45,099 bases of DNA from Okeania sp. SIO3I5 (GTDB lineage: Bacteria; Cyanobacteriota; Cyanobacteriia; Cyanobacteriales; Microcoleaceae): assembly GCF_010672085.1 (NCBI RefSeq), contig NZ_JAAHHT010000034.1:1-45099 (forward strand), read 5' to 3'. Of this stretch, positions 8,015 to 16,519 are shown in pieces. The translations under genes and the position numbers were made by a program. A model generated the notes under the pieces. That model worked only from the letters and a program-made list of their open reading frames with translations, was not told the origin of the DNA and did not search any database. Within the stretch, counting starts at the first letter, position 1, and each line of letters starts with the position of its first letter.

Positions 8015-8632
8015 CTAATGATCTACTCCTTCCAAAATACCCACTAAAACTGCACCTAAATCTTTTATATCGTCTGGAATTTTAAATAAATTAATATCCT
8101 GTGTAATTTGTTTTTCGGCTTTATTTAATTTACCAAAACGCCACACATCTCCCATTGTTACTGCACCATAAAAAATCTTGTTTTCTTCGACTTCCGCTAA
8201 TGCAATTAACTCTACAGCTAGCTGAGTAAAACCTCTAGTTAAATCGTCATTTTTGGCTTGAATAACTAATAAATTATTCTGAGAACGTAATAAATAATCC
8301 AAATTACCTTTTAACCAGTCGTTGACTTTCAAAGGATATTCAATTCTTAACTGACAATGGCAATAAAGAACAATTTCCAATAAAATTGGAGAGACTAAAA
8401 TTTCTCGTCTAGCAGTTTCATTACTTAAACTAACAAAAGGTAAAATATTCTTTAGTTTATTCTGTATTTCTGATAAACATTCTAATGTCTTTGTTGTCTT
8501 TGGCAAAGATAAACGAGATTTAACTAATGAATAATTTAACTCTGCTAGGATTTCATCAGCTTCATAAGGTAACTCAAAATAAGACTGAAAAGTATAAGAT
8601 TGACCTTCCTGTAATATTTTTATTTTAGGCAT
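8015..8632 (-). CDS. PD-(D/E)XK nuclease-like protein
   Basis: A 205-residue protein with the layout of a small restriction-endonuclease fold: ETARREILVSPIL (about 72-84), GNLDYLL with Asp112, LLVIQAKN (121-128), then the helix GFTQLAVELIAL (134-145). In nuclease-competent members the third motif reads (D/E)xK; here it is Gln-Ala-Lys, so activity is doubtful or altered. It has no signal peptide. It is divergently oriented to the zinc-ribbon gene at 8751, with about 120 bp between, and begins the uncharacterised 8-15 kb cluster. Whether it belongs to that cluster functionally is not known. Confidence 0.55.
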   Translation of the reverse strand: MPKIKILQEGQSYTFQSYFELPYEADEILAELNYSLVKSRLSLPKTTKTLECLSEIQNKLKNILPFVSLSNETARREILVSPILLEIVLYCHCQLRIEYPLKVNDWLKGNLDYLLRSQNNLLVIQAKNDDLTRGFTQLAVELIALAEVEENKIFYGAVTMGDVWRFGKLNKAEKQITQDINLFKIPDDIKDLGAVLVGILEGVDH

Positions 8633-8750
8633 TGCGAGACTCCATTAATTCAGTTATCAGTTATCAGTAATTCCTGGAATAGGGAAACTATTAACCTTTT
8701 TATTATGATATACTGTTGCGAGGATTGACTCATAGAAATAATTAAATAGT

Positions 8751-9719
8751 ATGGAACAATGTCCGATATGTGATACTAAATTTACTACAGGAAACGTTAA
8801 TTATTGTTCTACTTGTGGTTGGGATTTAACTCCATATCCGATAGGTTTTCAATTACCAGAAGATTTTGCTCAGAAGGAAAAGGATAAAATTTCTTGGGCT
8901 AGGACTTTATGGAAGAAAAAGGAATCTCAATTAGGGCAATATAAATCCAATCTATCTCAACTACAATTTCAAGTCTCTGATTCACTGTTCAAAATAGCAG
9001 AATTGGAGGCAGAAAAAAGAGGATTTTTGTCTCAAATAGAATGGCTAAATCAACAATATTCCAACTTACAAACTCAGAAAAAAGAATTAGAAGAGCAATT
9101 AGAAAATTCAGAGAATAATTGTTCGCTACTGCAAACTAAGATCGACAGATTGGAGGCAGAAAATAGAGGAATTTCATCCCGAATAGAAGGGTTAATTCAA
9201 CAATATTCTCACTTAGAAACTCAGGAAGAAGAATTAGAAAAGGAATTAAAAAATTCAGAGAATAATCGTTCCCTACTGCAAACTAAAATAGAGGAATTGG
9301 AGTCAGAAAATAGAATACTTTTACTCCGAGTAGAAGGGTTAATTAAACAACATTCTGACTTACAAACTCAGGAAGAAGAATTAAAAAATTCAGAGAATAA
9401 TCGTTCCCAACTGCAAACTAAAATAGAGGAATTGGAGTCAGAAAATAGAATACTTTTACTCCGAGTAGAAGGGTTAATTAAACAACATTCTGACTTAGAA
9501 ACTAAGAAAAAAGAATTAGAAAAGCAGTTAAACTCGTCTTATGATGAATCTTTTCACTTGCAAACTGAAAAGGAGGGATTGGAGCAAGAAAAGAAAAATT
9601 TTGTGTCTCAAATAAAACAGTTAAATCAAGAGCTATCAAATGTGAAAAATGAGTTATCTAAGTTGCAACAACCTAAAGGTGGAAACTCCAGAGGAAAAAA
9701 AGATATGTGGGGAATCTAA
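8751..9719 (+). CDS. Zinc-ribbon protein with long coiled coil
   Basis: A 322-residue protein. The N-terminus is a double zinc knuckle with Cys4, Cys7, Cys19 and Cys22 (CPICDTKF and CSTCGWDLTPYP). A predicted coiled coil then covers about 60-310, rich in Glu, Leu, Gln and Lys, with no membrane segment. The coil contains a recent internal duplication: 9291-9425 and 9426-9560 start with the same roughly 80 bp, a 135-bp (45-residue) period, and a third older unit lies before it. The C-terminus is KKDMWGI. Such proteins are usually scaffolds or sensors. It is convergent with the GTPase gene at 9798, with 78 bp between. No known family assigned. Confidence 0.7.
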   Translation: MEQCPICDTKFTTGNVNYCSTCGWDLTPYPIGFQLPEDFAQKEKDKISWARTLWKKKESQLGQYKSNLSQLQFQVSDSLFKIAELEAEKRGFLSQIEWLNQQYSNLQTQKKELEEQLENSENNCSLLQTKIDRLEAENRGISSRIEGLIQQYSHLETQEEELEKELKNSENNRSLLQTKIEELESENRILLLRVEGLIKQHSDLQTQEEELKNSENNRSQLQTKIEELESENRILLLRVEGLIKQHSDLETKKKELEKQLNSSYDESFHLQTEKEGLEQEKKNFVSQIKQLNQELSNVKNELSKLQQPKGGNSRGKKDMWGI

Positions 9720-9797
9720 AAAAACAATTATACATTAATCCCTTGTTGCCTTTTAACATTCTCGATGAGAAAACTTAATTTTGTACGACTACTAAAA

Positions 9798-10787
9798 TTA
9801 ATTCAAATCAATTTGAATCCTTTTTCCACTTAAATAAATATCTGTACTACTTAAATCTTGTTCTCTAGCTAATATATTTATCATTTCTATAGTTTTTTTG
9901 AATTGCATATCTGCTTGTTCAAAACTTTTGTTGAGCTTTTTAATCTCAGCTCTATTAATCCATTGATTAACTCGATTACTACTTTCCAAATCGTCAAGTC
10001 TATCCTCAATTTCTCTGAGTTTTTCCTGCTGTATTTGCACCTGTTCTGTCAGGATGGAATATAAAACAAAAGCTACAGGAACATCAAGATTTTTAGGTTC
10101 AATTTTTCCATTATCGCTGTTTTGAGCAAGCTCTTTACCTAGAGTAACTGGGCAGATCATTACTAACCAACCAGAGTTGGAAGCAAACAAAGGAGGAAAT
10201 ATTTTTTTGACATCTTCTATTAATTCTCTTTTGTCTCTATGATAACAATAGTCATACATAGTAACGATAATAACAATTGGAAAAGATTTGTTTTGATCTG
10301 GTCTTGTACTATTGAGATTCAAATCTTGAAGATAGTTACTCATAAGGTTAGCTTGACTATCAACTGCAATCTCTTGCAGATTAGCTTCAGTAACTGGGTC
10401 TCTTAAATATTTGCCTGATATGCAGAAGAAGAAGCCATTGGATTGAGCAGCATAATCTTTAAGTATTCTAACATTATCGTCACTAGATAGATCTAACATA
10501 GAACCGCCACGGTAGTCTAGCCATTCAAATTCCATCAATGGTTTGTATGCGTAGCAAAGTTCAAAGTTGTAAATTTTAGGTTGATCAGTAGTTGGAGGCC
10601 AACGATCATCACCAGAATTGTATACAATGGTTGACCATACAGCAGTTAGTCGAACGCCTTCGTCTGGATCGGTTGCCTTGAAACTGAATGTACTACCACC
10701 TTGAGTAGCTGTATACATTCCTACCATAAAGCAGGTTTTGCCTGAACGTGAATTTCCTAGCATTAGAATTTTAGTTTTCTCAGCCAT
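9798..10787 (-). CDS. Predicted P-loop GTPase with C-terminal coiled coil
   Basis: A 329-residue NTPase. G1/Walker A is GNSRSGKT (11-18), G3 is DYRG (91-94, within FEWLDYRGG), and a G4-like TMYD (176-179) follows a hydrophobic strand IVIIV. Residues about 248-310 are helical and charged, probably a coiled coil. TMYD in place of NKxD suggests a divergent GTPase of the type found in the bacterial conflict-system 'DO-GTPase/GTPase-associated protein' neighbourhoods; that placement is my inference. I chose Met at 10785-10787, preceded by AAAGAAGAG, over an upstream in-frame ATG at 10817. It lies upstream of nothing in its own operon; a tail-anchored partner gene is 188 bp before it on the same strand. 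Confidence 0.6.
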   Translation of the reverse strand: MAEKTKILMLGNSRSGKTCFMVGMYTATQGGSTFSFKATDPDEGVRLTAVWSTIVYNSGDDRWPPTTDQPKIYNFELCYAYKPLMEFEWLDYRGGSMLDLSSDDNVRILKDYAAQSNGFFFCISGKYLRDPVTEANLQEIAVDSQANLMSNYLQDLNLNSTRPDQNKSFPIVIIVTMYDYCYHRDKRELIEDVKKIFPPLFASNSGWLVMICPVTLGKELAQNSDNGKIEPKNLDVPVAFVLYSILTEQVQIQQEKLREIEDRLDDLESSNRVNQWINRAEIKKLNKSFEQADMQFKKTIEMINILAREQDLSSTDIYLSGKRIQIDLN

Positions 10788-10841
10788 CTTGCTCTTCTTT
10801 AGATTATTTTTAAACAAGGGAAAATTACTAGAATTTTCGTT

Positions 10842-10907
10842 ATATTAAGACTTATAAAAAACAACTATATCCTCATATTAAGACTTATAAAAAACAACTA
10901 TATCCTC
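10842..10907. repeat. Perfect 33-bp tandem duplication upstream of the GTPase gene
   Basis: Two identical 33-bp units (10842-10874 and 10875-10907) begin ATATTAAGACTTATAAAAAA. They lie 55-120 bases upstream of the GTPase start, where its promoter is expected. Each unit contains TTATAA-like boxes, so the duplication may have doubled a regulatory site. Confidence 0.85.
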
Positions 10908-10975
10908 TCAGTTGAATATCAAAAATGTTTTCTCTAATTTTTTTTTTAGTTTTTTAATCTGTAGTTGTAATCTTC

Positions 10976-11983
10976 TCAAATCTTAGTTCCCAGATAAAAA
11001 GCAATTAATAGACTTATAACTATAGCTCCAGTTAATTGACTAACTATGGCTCCAGTTAATTGGCTCGTCACTATAGTTCCAGCTAAGAAGAGTATCGAAA
11101 AAATAACAATTGAGATTAAAAATATCCTGATTAGATATCCCCAGGAAGGAGAGAATAATAACCTTTTTATATAACTATCATGGGAAGGATATTTCTTGTC
11201 AGGTTCTGTAATTTTCGATGGTTCATTTAGCTCTTTTGACTTCCGTTTAGGTGACTTTGCATCAAAAGCTGTGGCATTTAAAAATGGTCCGTCTAAAACA
11301 TCTTTTTTTTCGGGAAAACCTAGACAAAGAGAGAGAGGTATATATTGATGCGGATAATCAAAGAACTTACAACAGTTTTCCCACAAATTATGTCTATGTT
11401 CTTGCTCATTAGGTAAAATCAAAACTTTATTTTCTCCTTCCAAGCAAGGGATAAAGTTTGGGGAAATAAATTTATTAGAGACATCAGTATTACCTCTCAA
11501 TTCTGTCTCGTTAGGAAGTTTGAAGTTATACGGATATTCATCAATCTTTCTGTTGATTAATTGGTAACTTTTTAGATGCCATAATTTTTCTAAAGAAGTG
11601 AATAAATCCCTATACTTAAAAAAATCAAGATTTTCTAAGACAGGCAAAATCCTCAATGAATTAAAATCTTTGTTGATCTGAGCAACATAACCAACAAAAA
11701 TATGGAGCGATCGCCTACCACCATCCTTGGCCATATATTCATATTTTCGCTCAGAACCAACCAACTCTTGAACCATACAAGTTACGCCGAAAACACAATG
11801 CTGATGATTCTTAAATAGAGACCAACGAGGATTCCCCAGTAACTTCTCTCGATTCACTGTAGTCCCATGAATATATTTCCGTGCCCAATTCTGTTCTTCT
11901 TCTCCAAAATCATCGGGGATGGCCAGAAAACGATAATCTGCTTCTTTGGTTCTACCGTAAACTATTACAGACCATAAGGCCAT
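10976..11983 (-). CDS. Unknown protein with C-terminal membrane anchor, paralogue 1
   Basis: A 335-residue protein with a soluble N-terminal region (1-275) and two hydrophobic segments at the C-terminus (about 283-304 and 312-332). Recognisable stretches are MALWSVIVYGRTKEADYRFL, WARKYIHGTT, GNPRWSLFKNHQHCVFGVTC and RRSLHIFVGYVAQI. I do not recognise the family. Such N-termini resemble the 'GTPase-associated' proteins next to conflict GTPases, but this is a guess from context. It is followed on the same strand by the GTPase gene. A close paralogue lies at 13937-14908, nearly identical over the N-terminal half and divergent in the anchor. The product is probably held at the membrane with its bulk in the cytoplasm. 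Confidence 0.6.
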   Translation of the reverse strand: MALWSVIVYGRTKEADYRFLAIPDDFGEEEQNWARKYIHGTTVNREKLLGNPRWSLFKNHQHCVFGVTCMVQELVGSERKYEYMAKDGGRRSLHIFVGYVAQINKDFNSLRILPVLENLDFFKYRDLFTSLEKLWHLKSYQLINRKIDEYPYNFKLPNETELRGNTDVSNKFISPNFIPCLEGENKVLILPNEQEHRHNLWENCCKFFDYPHQYIPLSLCLGFPEKKDVLDGPFLNATAFDAKSPKRKSKELNEPSKITEPDKKYPSHDSYIKRLLFSPSWGYLIRIFLISIVIFSILFLAGTIVTSQLTGAIVSQLTGAIVISLLIAFYLGTKI

Positions 11984-12298
11984 AAATTCATACCTCTAAC
12001 TCTACAATTAGGGACTCTAATTCATATATTATCTACTGTTTCATGGAGTTTTCAAATAAATACCTCTCGGCCAACCCCTCTCCTACAAGTAGGAATTTTC
12101 CATTCATTAAATGTCTCTACTATCATAGGAATTGTTATAATTAATTGTCAAATCTGGAATATTACCCTTAAAATTATCTATTAGGCATTTCTAAATAAAG
12201 AATATAGGGTGTTAAATTCAACATTCTACAAAGGTATGAAAAAAGGTGGATAATTTCGAGAGATGTCTATTGCTTTAAGATAAAAAAGTAAACTAATT
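11984..12298. promoter_or_regulatory. Divergent intergenic region, duplicated at 14909-15125
   Basis: This spacer separates the tail-anchored gene (minus) from the membrane coiled-coil gene (plus) and must hold both promoters. Two blocks are conserved in the second copy: the first 70 bp before the minus-strand start, and about 12151-12285, which includes TGGAATATTACCCTTAAAAT and a later GAGAGATGTCTATTG. Part of the middle (about 12050-12125) is absent from the other copy. No canonical -35/-10 could be fixed. Confidence 0.5.
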
Positions 12299-13684
12299 AT
12301 GACAAATAGTCCTCGACGTCGCTCTAATCGTAAGAATAAACCTCAAGAAGAGCGAGATATACTCTTAATGGTTGTACTGACGTTTTTTAACGTTGGGAGC
12401 GGTGCCACAACTATCTTGGGAGCAATCCAAATATTACCAATATATTTAGCTTGGAGTGTTGGTGGTGCTGTTCAACTTATGTTGTTCCTCTTGCAAGCTG
12501 GATTAGCAGCAAATCGCGCTCCTTTACGCAAATGGTTGGCGATTATGGTATTAGCTAGTGCCAGTGTTTACACTAGCTTTTTTACTTATTATGGAGAATT
12601 AGCTCAAGAAACGAATGAAAAGCGGGCTATTGATATGGCAATCACAGCTCATAACAGATTAGTTTCAGAGGTGTACACGCCAATGGAAGACAATCTTCGA
12701 GATTTACAACAAGAAGCTGTAACTCTTAGAAAGATTGCTGACGCAGAAAGAGAAAGAGGCATTAACAGTGGAGCGGCTGGTTATGGAGAGCAAGCAAGGA
12801 AACTAGATAAGCAAGCTCTAAATAAAGAGATTGAAGCTGAAAATTTTGAGAATACAGTTAATGAGCTGCGTCCGTTGTTTGAATATAATCTCGACAACCT
12901 TAAACCACAGGAGATTCTGAAAAAGGATAGAAATGCCCTATCTTCTGCACCAGAAGAATTTCGTAATAATTATCCTGAATTAAAGCGTGGTGACTACATA
13001 GATGAAGACTTGGAATTTTCATTACTTGCCCCATATCTTAAAGTAAAAAGTCAGGAAGAAACTGCCCTCATAGCTTTGTTAATTGCAGTAGGAGTAGATG
13101 GGATGGCAATTATGTTGGGAACGGCAATTGTTACTAAATTGATACCACCGGAAGAACGTCGCTCTCCTGTTGCTATTGTTGGTAATTCTATCGCTAGTTC
13201 TATTAGAGAGGTTAAAACATCGTTTGCTCAAGTAAATAATGCTGGTAGAGAGTCTTTGCCATTGGAAGACAAAGATTTGCAGACTGCGGTAGAAAATATG
13301 ACTTTGAATGTGAAAGGAAATGGTTCAAATTTTCTCAACCATTTTTACGATGCTATCTCTCCAGTAGAACCACATATTATTAATTATTCAGAGCTGACAA
13401 AAAAATACAAAGTAGATGAGAATATGCAAAATCCAATCCGAGCATTGATTGACAAATTAAGAGAGCCAAGAAGAGCATGGGTGGAAAGAAACTACGAAAA
13501 TACTGAGTGGGTAGTACCACCGGAACATTATTTTCAACTTACAAGTTGGCTACAAACAGAAATTAAACGTCAAAGAAGTTTGGAAGCAGATAGGAAGAAA
13601 GAGATAGGTTATGGTTTTGGATTTTCTGAACTTGAAGAAACTCCGGTTCAATTTAAGATACCAATAAATCCTAATTCTAACTAA
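12299..13684 (+). CDS. Four-helix membrane protein with large extracytoplasmic coiled coil
   Basis: A 461-residue protein. The arginine-rich N-terminus (RRRSNRKNK) is cytoplasmic. Hydrophobic helices lie at about 21-42, 47-69 and 78-97, followed by a 155-residue charged, largely helical region (98-252), a fourth helix at about 255-280, and a cytoplasmic tail of 180 residues. The tail includes a winged-helix-like stretch ending FQLTSWLQTEIKRQ. The 3TM-coil-1TM layout recalls DUF4407 proteins, but I cannot confirm homology. It is divergent from paralogue 1 of the tail-anchored protein and convergent with paralogue 2, so it sits between them. There is no strong Shine-Dalgarno sequence. Likely a membrane sensor or pore partner of the cluster; function unknown. 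Confidence 0.6.
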   Translation: MTNSPRRRSNRKNKPQEERDILLMVVLTFFNVGSGATTILGAIQILPIYLAWSVGGAVQLMLFLLQAGLAANRAPLRKWLAIMVLASASVYTSFFTYYGELAQETNEKRAIDMAITAHNRLVSEVYTPMEDNLRDLQQEAVTLRKIADAERERGINSGAAGYGEQARKLDKQALNKEIEAENFENTVNELRPLFEYNLDNLKPQEILKKDRNALSSAPEEFRNNYPELKRGDYIDEDLEFSLLAPYLKVKSQEETALIALLIAVGVDGMAIMLGTAIVTKLIPPEERRSPVAIVGNSIASSIREVKTSFAQVNNAGRESLPLEDKDLQTAVENMTLNVKGNGSNFLNHFYDAISPVEPHIINYSELTKKYKVDENMQNPIRALIDKLREPRRAWVERNYENTEWVVPPEHYFQLTSWLQTEIKRQRSLEADRKKEIGYGFGFSELEETPVQFKIPINPNSN

Positions 13685-13936
13685 GTGTTATAGCAGGGAA
13701 CAGGGAACAGTTGGAAAAAGATTACCTCCTGGAATAGAGAGACTATTTTGGGAGGGTAAAGTATAAATAGGGTAGCAAAATTGCAGCAAAACTTCTAATA
13801 GTGGACTGACACAAATGGTCAATTCATGGTAGGTAGACATTTTAATATTAACGATGGTCTTTTTTATTTTGAGTTTCTGAAGTTATAGTCATAGTGCTTT
13901 GAAACATTATTGCAGCCCTTCCCATTACCCTGTAGA

Positions 13937-14908
13937 TTATTTGCCCGAAACATTCTGTACACACAAACCAACTAATAGACTCATAAATATTTGTATAGCT
14001 AAGGTATATTTTTTCCAGATAACTAAAAGTATCAAACCAACAAAAATTGAGATTAATAATATCATCCGAATTGGAAGACGTCTCCTGGAAATAGAATATG
14101 ATGAATTATGTTTTGTCCTAGAAGCATTTCTATTGTCAGGTTCTGTAATTTTAGATGGTTCATTTAGCTCTTTTGACTTCCGTTTAGATAACTTGAGATA
14201 TTGAGTTGCGTCAGAAGCTGTGGCATTTAAAAAAGGTCCTTCTAAAACATCTCTTTTTTCGGGAAGACCTAAACAAAGAGATAGGGGTATATATTTATAT
14301 GGATAATCAAAGAACTTACAACAGTTTTCCCACAAATTATGTCTATTTTCTTGATTATCAGGCATAATCAAAGCTTGATTTTCTCCTTCCAAGCAGGGGA
14401 TAAATTCATTAAAATTATCTCTCAATTCTGTCTCGTTAGGAAGTTTGAAGTTATACGGATATTCATCAATCTTTCTGTTGATTAATTGGTAACTTTTTAG
14501 ATGCCATAATTTTTCTAAAGAAGTGAATAAATGCCTATACTTAAAAAATTCAAGGTTTTCTAAGACAGGCAAAATCCTCAATGAATTAAAATCTTCGTTG
14601 ATCTGAGCAACATAACCAACAAAAATATGGAGCGATCGCCTACCACCATCCTTGGCCATATATTCATATTTTCGCTCGGAACCAATCAATTCTTGAAGCA
14701 TACAAGTCACGCCGAAAACGCAATGCTGATGATTCTTAAATAGAGACCAACGAGGATTCCCCGGTAATCTCTCTCGATGCACTGTAGTCCCATGAATATA
14801 TTTGCGTGCCCAATTCTGTTCTTCTTCTCCAAAATCATCGGGGATTGCCAGAAAACGATAATCTGCTTGTTTGGTTCTACCGTAAACTATTACAGACCAT
14901 AAGGCCAT
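13937..14908 (-). CDS. Unknown protein with C-terminal membrane anchor, paralogue 2
   Basis: A 323-residue paralogue of the product of 10976-11983. The first about 165 residues differ at only a handful of positions (for example KQADYRFL for KEADYRFL, and VHRERLPG for VNREKLLG). The middle then lacks a short block (GNTDVSNKFISPN in paralogue 1), and the C-terminal hydrophobic region (about 279-320) is largely unrelated. Conservation of the soluble part with free divergence of the anchor suggests that the N-terminal domain carries the function. The two copies arose by duplication of a 1.2-1.3 kb segment including upstream DNA. No GTPase copy accompanies this one. Confidence 0.6.
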   Translation of the reverse strand: MALWSVIVYGRTKQADYRFLAIPDDFGEEEQNWARKYIHGTTVHRERLPGNPRWSLFKNHQHCVFGVTCMLQELIGSERKYEYMAKDGGRRSLHIFVGYVAQINEDFNSLRILPVLENLEFFKYRHLFTSLEKLWHLKSYQLINRKIDEYPYNFKLPNETELRDNFNEFIPCLEGENQALIMPDNQENRHNLWENCCKFFDYPYKYIPLSLCLGLPEKRDVLEGPFLNATASDATQYLKLSKRKSKELNEPSKITEPDNRNASRTKHNSSYSISRRRLPIRMILLISIFVGLILLVIWKKYTLAIQIFMSLLVGLCVQNVSGK

Positions 14909-15125
14909 AAATTCATACCTCTAACTCTACAATTAGGAACATTAATTCATATTTTATCTACTGTTTTATGGAGTCTTCATGGGAACTGATACAATTAATT
15001 TTCACGTCTGGAATATTACCCTTAAAATTATCTATTAGGCATTTCCGAAAAAGAATGTAGGGACGTTAAATTCAACATCCTACAAAGGTTTGAAAAAAGG
15101 TTGATAATTTTGAGAAACGTCTATT
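14909..15125. repeat. Second copy of the divergent promoter region
   Basis: The DNA upstream of paralogue 2 matches that upstream of paralogue 1 (11984-12285) in two blocks, ending near the GAAACGTCTATTGTG segment at 15114. Beyond it there is no trace of the membrane-protein gene that follows the first copy. This marks the end of the duplicated segment. Confidence 0.7.
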
Positions 15126-15338
15126 GTGAAGAGCCTCAATATTAAAGTTGTTTTAAGAGCGGATTTCATATTGCTCAAATAAAACAAGGATCAAGACATT
15201 TAATTATTAATATCTGTACTTCATATACTTGGAATATTCTGTGTACCATTTCCCGATAATCAGTGATAAAAAAAACCTTTTCCCTTATCAACATTTCTTT
15301 CCCTTCTTCCTTCTTACCTCTTCCTGTTTTCTTCCTAA

Positions 15339-16139
15339 TTAAGACCGCTGAAACCGTAAAGCATCTATTGATTGAGCGGTTAAAAATACCCCCAAAACAA
15401 CATAACTCAACAACATAATAATACTGCTAGTATCCACAAGTCCCTGAATAATATTTGTGTAATGTGTCAGCATTGATAAATGTTTCAATGCCTCTGCTAA
15501 AACACCACTAACATTATTAGCCACTACATCAATTACCCAGAGAAATAATACTAAAGCAAATGTCAGAATGGCAGATAAAATTGCACTATCTGTCAAAGAA
15601 GAAACAAACATTCCTAATGATAATACCGCTGCCGCAAGTAATATTAAACCCCCATGTCCTAACAAAAGTAACACTGGCGAAATAGGTGGTTCTGCTGCAT
15701 TAATAGCGATCGCTTCCAATCCTAATAATGGCAAGACCATAGAAATATAAAATGTTAATACAGCTAATAATTTTCCTGTTGCTACAGACCAGTTTGTTAT
15801 GGGTGAAGTTGCTAATAATTCTAAAGTGCCTCGTTTTCTTTCTTCCGCATATAAATTCATCGATAACATGGGCAATAAAAATAAAGAAAGAGAACCCATA
15901 ATCCCCAGATAAGCTTTTACAAATTCGTAGGGTGCATCGACAGGAGGTTCCGTAATTCCTAGTTGGTCTCTAGTAGCAATTTGTTGAATAATTCCATCGG
16001 GTCCTAATAAAATAGCGACTAAAAAGTATCCTCCCAATAGCCAAAATATTCCTGTAATTGCATAAGCTAAAGGTGAGGCAAAATATCCTTGTAATTCTTT
16101 TCTGTAAATCGCGATAATATTACTTATTATTATTAGCAT
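15339..16139 (-). CDS. ABC-2 type transporter permease (GldF-like)
   Basis: A 266-residue permease with about six membrane helices. It opens IYRKELQGYFASPLAYAITG, typical of the NosY/GldF branch of ABC-2 permeases, and carries the conserved NLYAEERKRGTLELLATSPI loop. I start at Met 16137-16139. The open frame runs 29 codons further, but that stretch (PPLLQGEELGEKS) is translated repeat DNA. The matching ATPase gene is 2.8 kb away on the same strand, beyond repeats and a TnpB relic; in many cyanobacteria these genes are adjacent, with a GldG-like auxiliary gene next. No GldG gene follows here. Substrate unknown; relatives export or assemble envelope components. Confidence 0.85.
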   Translation of the reverse strand: MLIIISNIIAIYRKELQGYFASPLAYAITGIFWLLGGYFLVAILLGPDGIIQQIATRDQLGITEPPVDAPYEFVKAYLGIMGSLSLFLLPMLSMNLYAEERKRGTLELLATSPITNWSVATGKLLAVLTFYISMVLPLLGLEAIAINAAEPPISPVLLLLGHGGLILLAAAVLSLGMFVSSLTDSAILSAILTFALVLFLWVIDVVANNVSGVLAEALKHLSMLTHYTNIIQGLVDTSSIIMLLSYVVLGVFLTAQSIDALRFQRS

Positions 16140-16519
16140 TAGTTGATTTCTTTCCTTATAACGAAATAACGAAGACTTCTCCCCCAACTCCTCTCCTTGT
16201 AGGAGAGGGGGGAAGAATTTGTTCATCTGGTATTTTTACACTTTCTCTGATAGTTCTTACTCCCCCTTCCCTCCTCCCCCCTTTCAAAGGGGGGCAAGGG
16301 GGGATAGGAAGGGGGTTGGGGGGTTAGGTTTCAACCACAATATTAGTCTAGTAGGTTGGGTTGAACGACAGTGAAACCCAACAAAAGCTTACTATTGTTG
16401 GGTTGAGGAACGAAACTCAACCTACGCCTATGCACCATTTTAGCTGTGTCACGCCACTACTGGACTGACACACCTTAAATGATGCATTAGAAAATGGGGT
16501 GATTACGAAAAAAGCTAAT
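16140..16519. repeat. Repeat-filled spacer downstream of the ABC ATPase block
   Basis: No gene. It contains C-rich and G-rich runs with CCCCCCTTTC/AAAGGGGGG palindromes (16262-16325). A nested hairpin repeat follows at 16351-16425: GTAGGTTGGGTT opens it, TCAACCTAC closes it, and AACCCAAC/GTTGGGTT lie inside. The same motif occurs in the Uma2 spacer repeats. Confidence 0.75.

Noticed and set aside
10788-10817. Upstream start for the GTPase
   Set aside because: The inner ATG at 10785-10787 has an AAGAAGAG ribosome site and directly precedes the first beta strand.
13899-14204. 101-codon plus-strand frame
   Set aside because: It is antisense to the 3' half of the second tail-anchored gene, which has clear homology to its paralogue.
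16140-16226. 29-residue N-terminal extension of the ABC permease
   Set aside because: The extension is translated CCCCTCTCCT-type repeat; the conserved permease starts at the methionine at 16137-16139.
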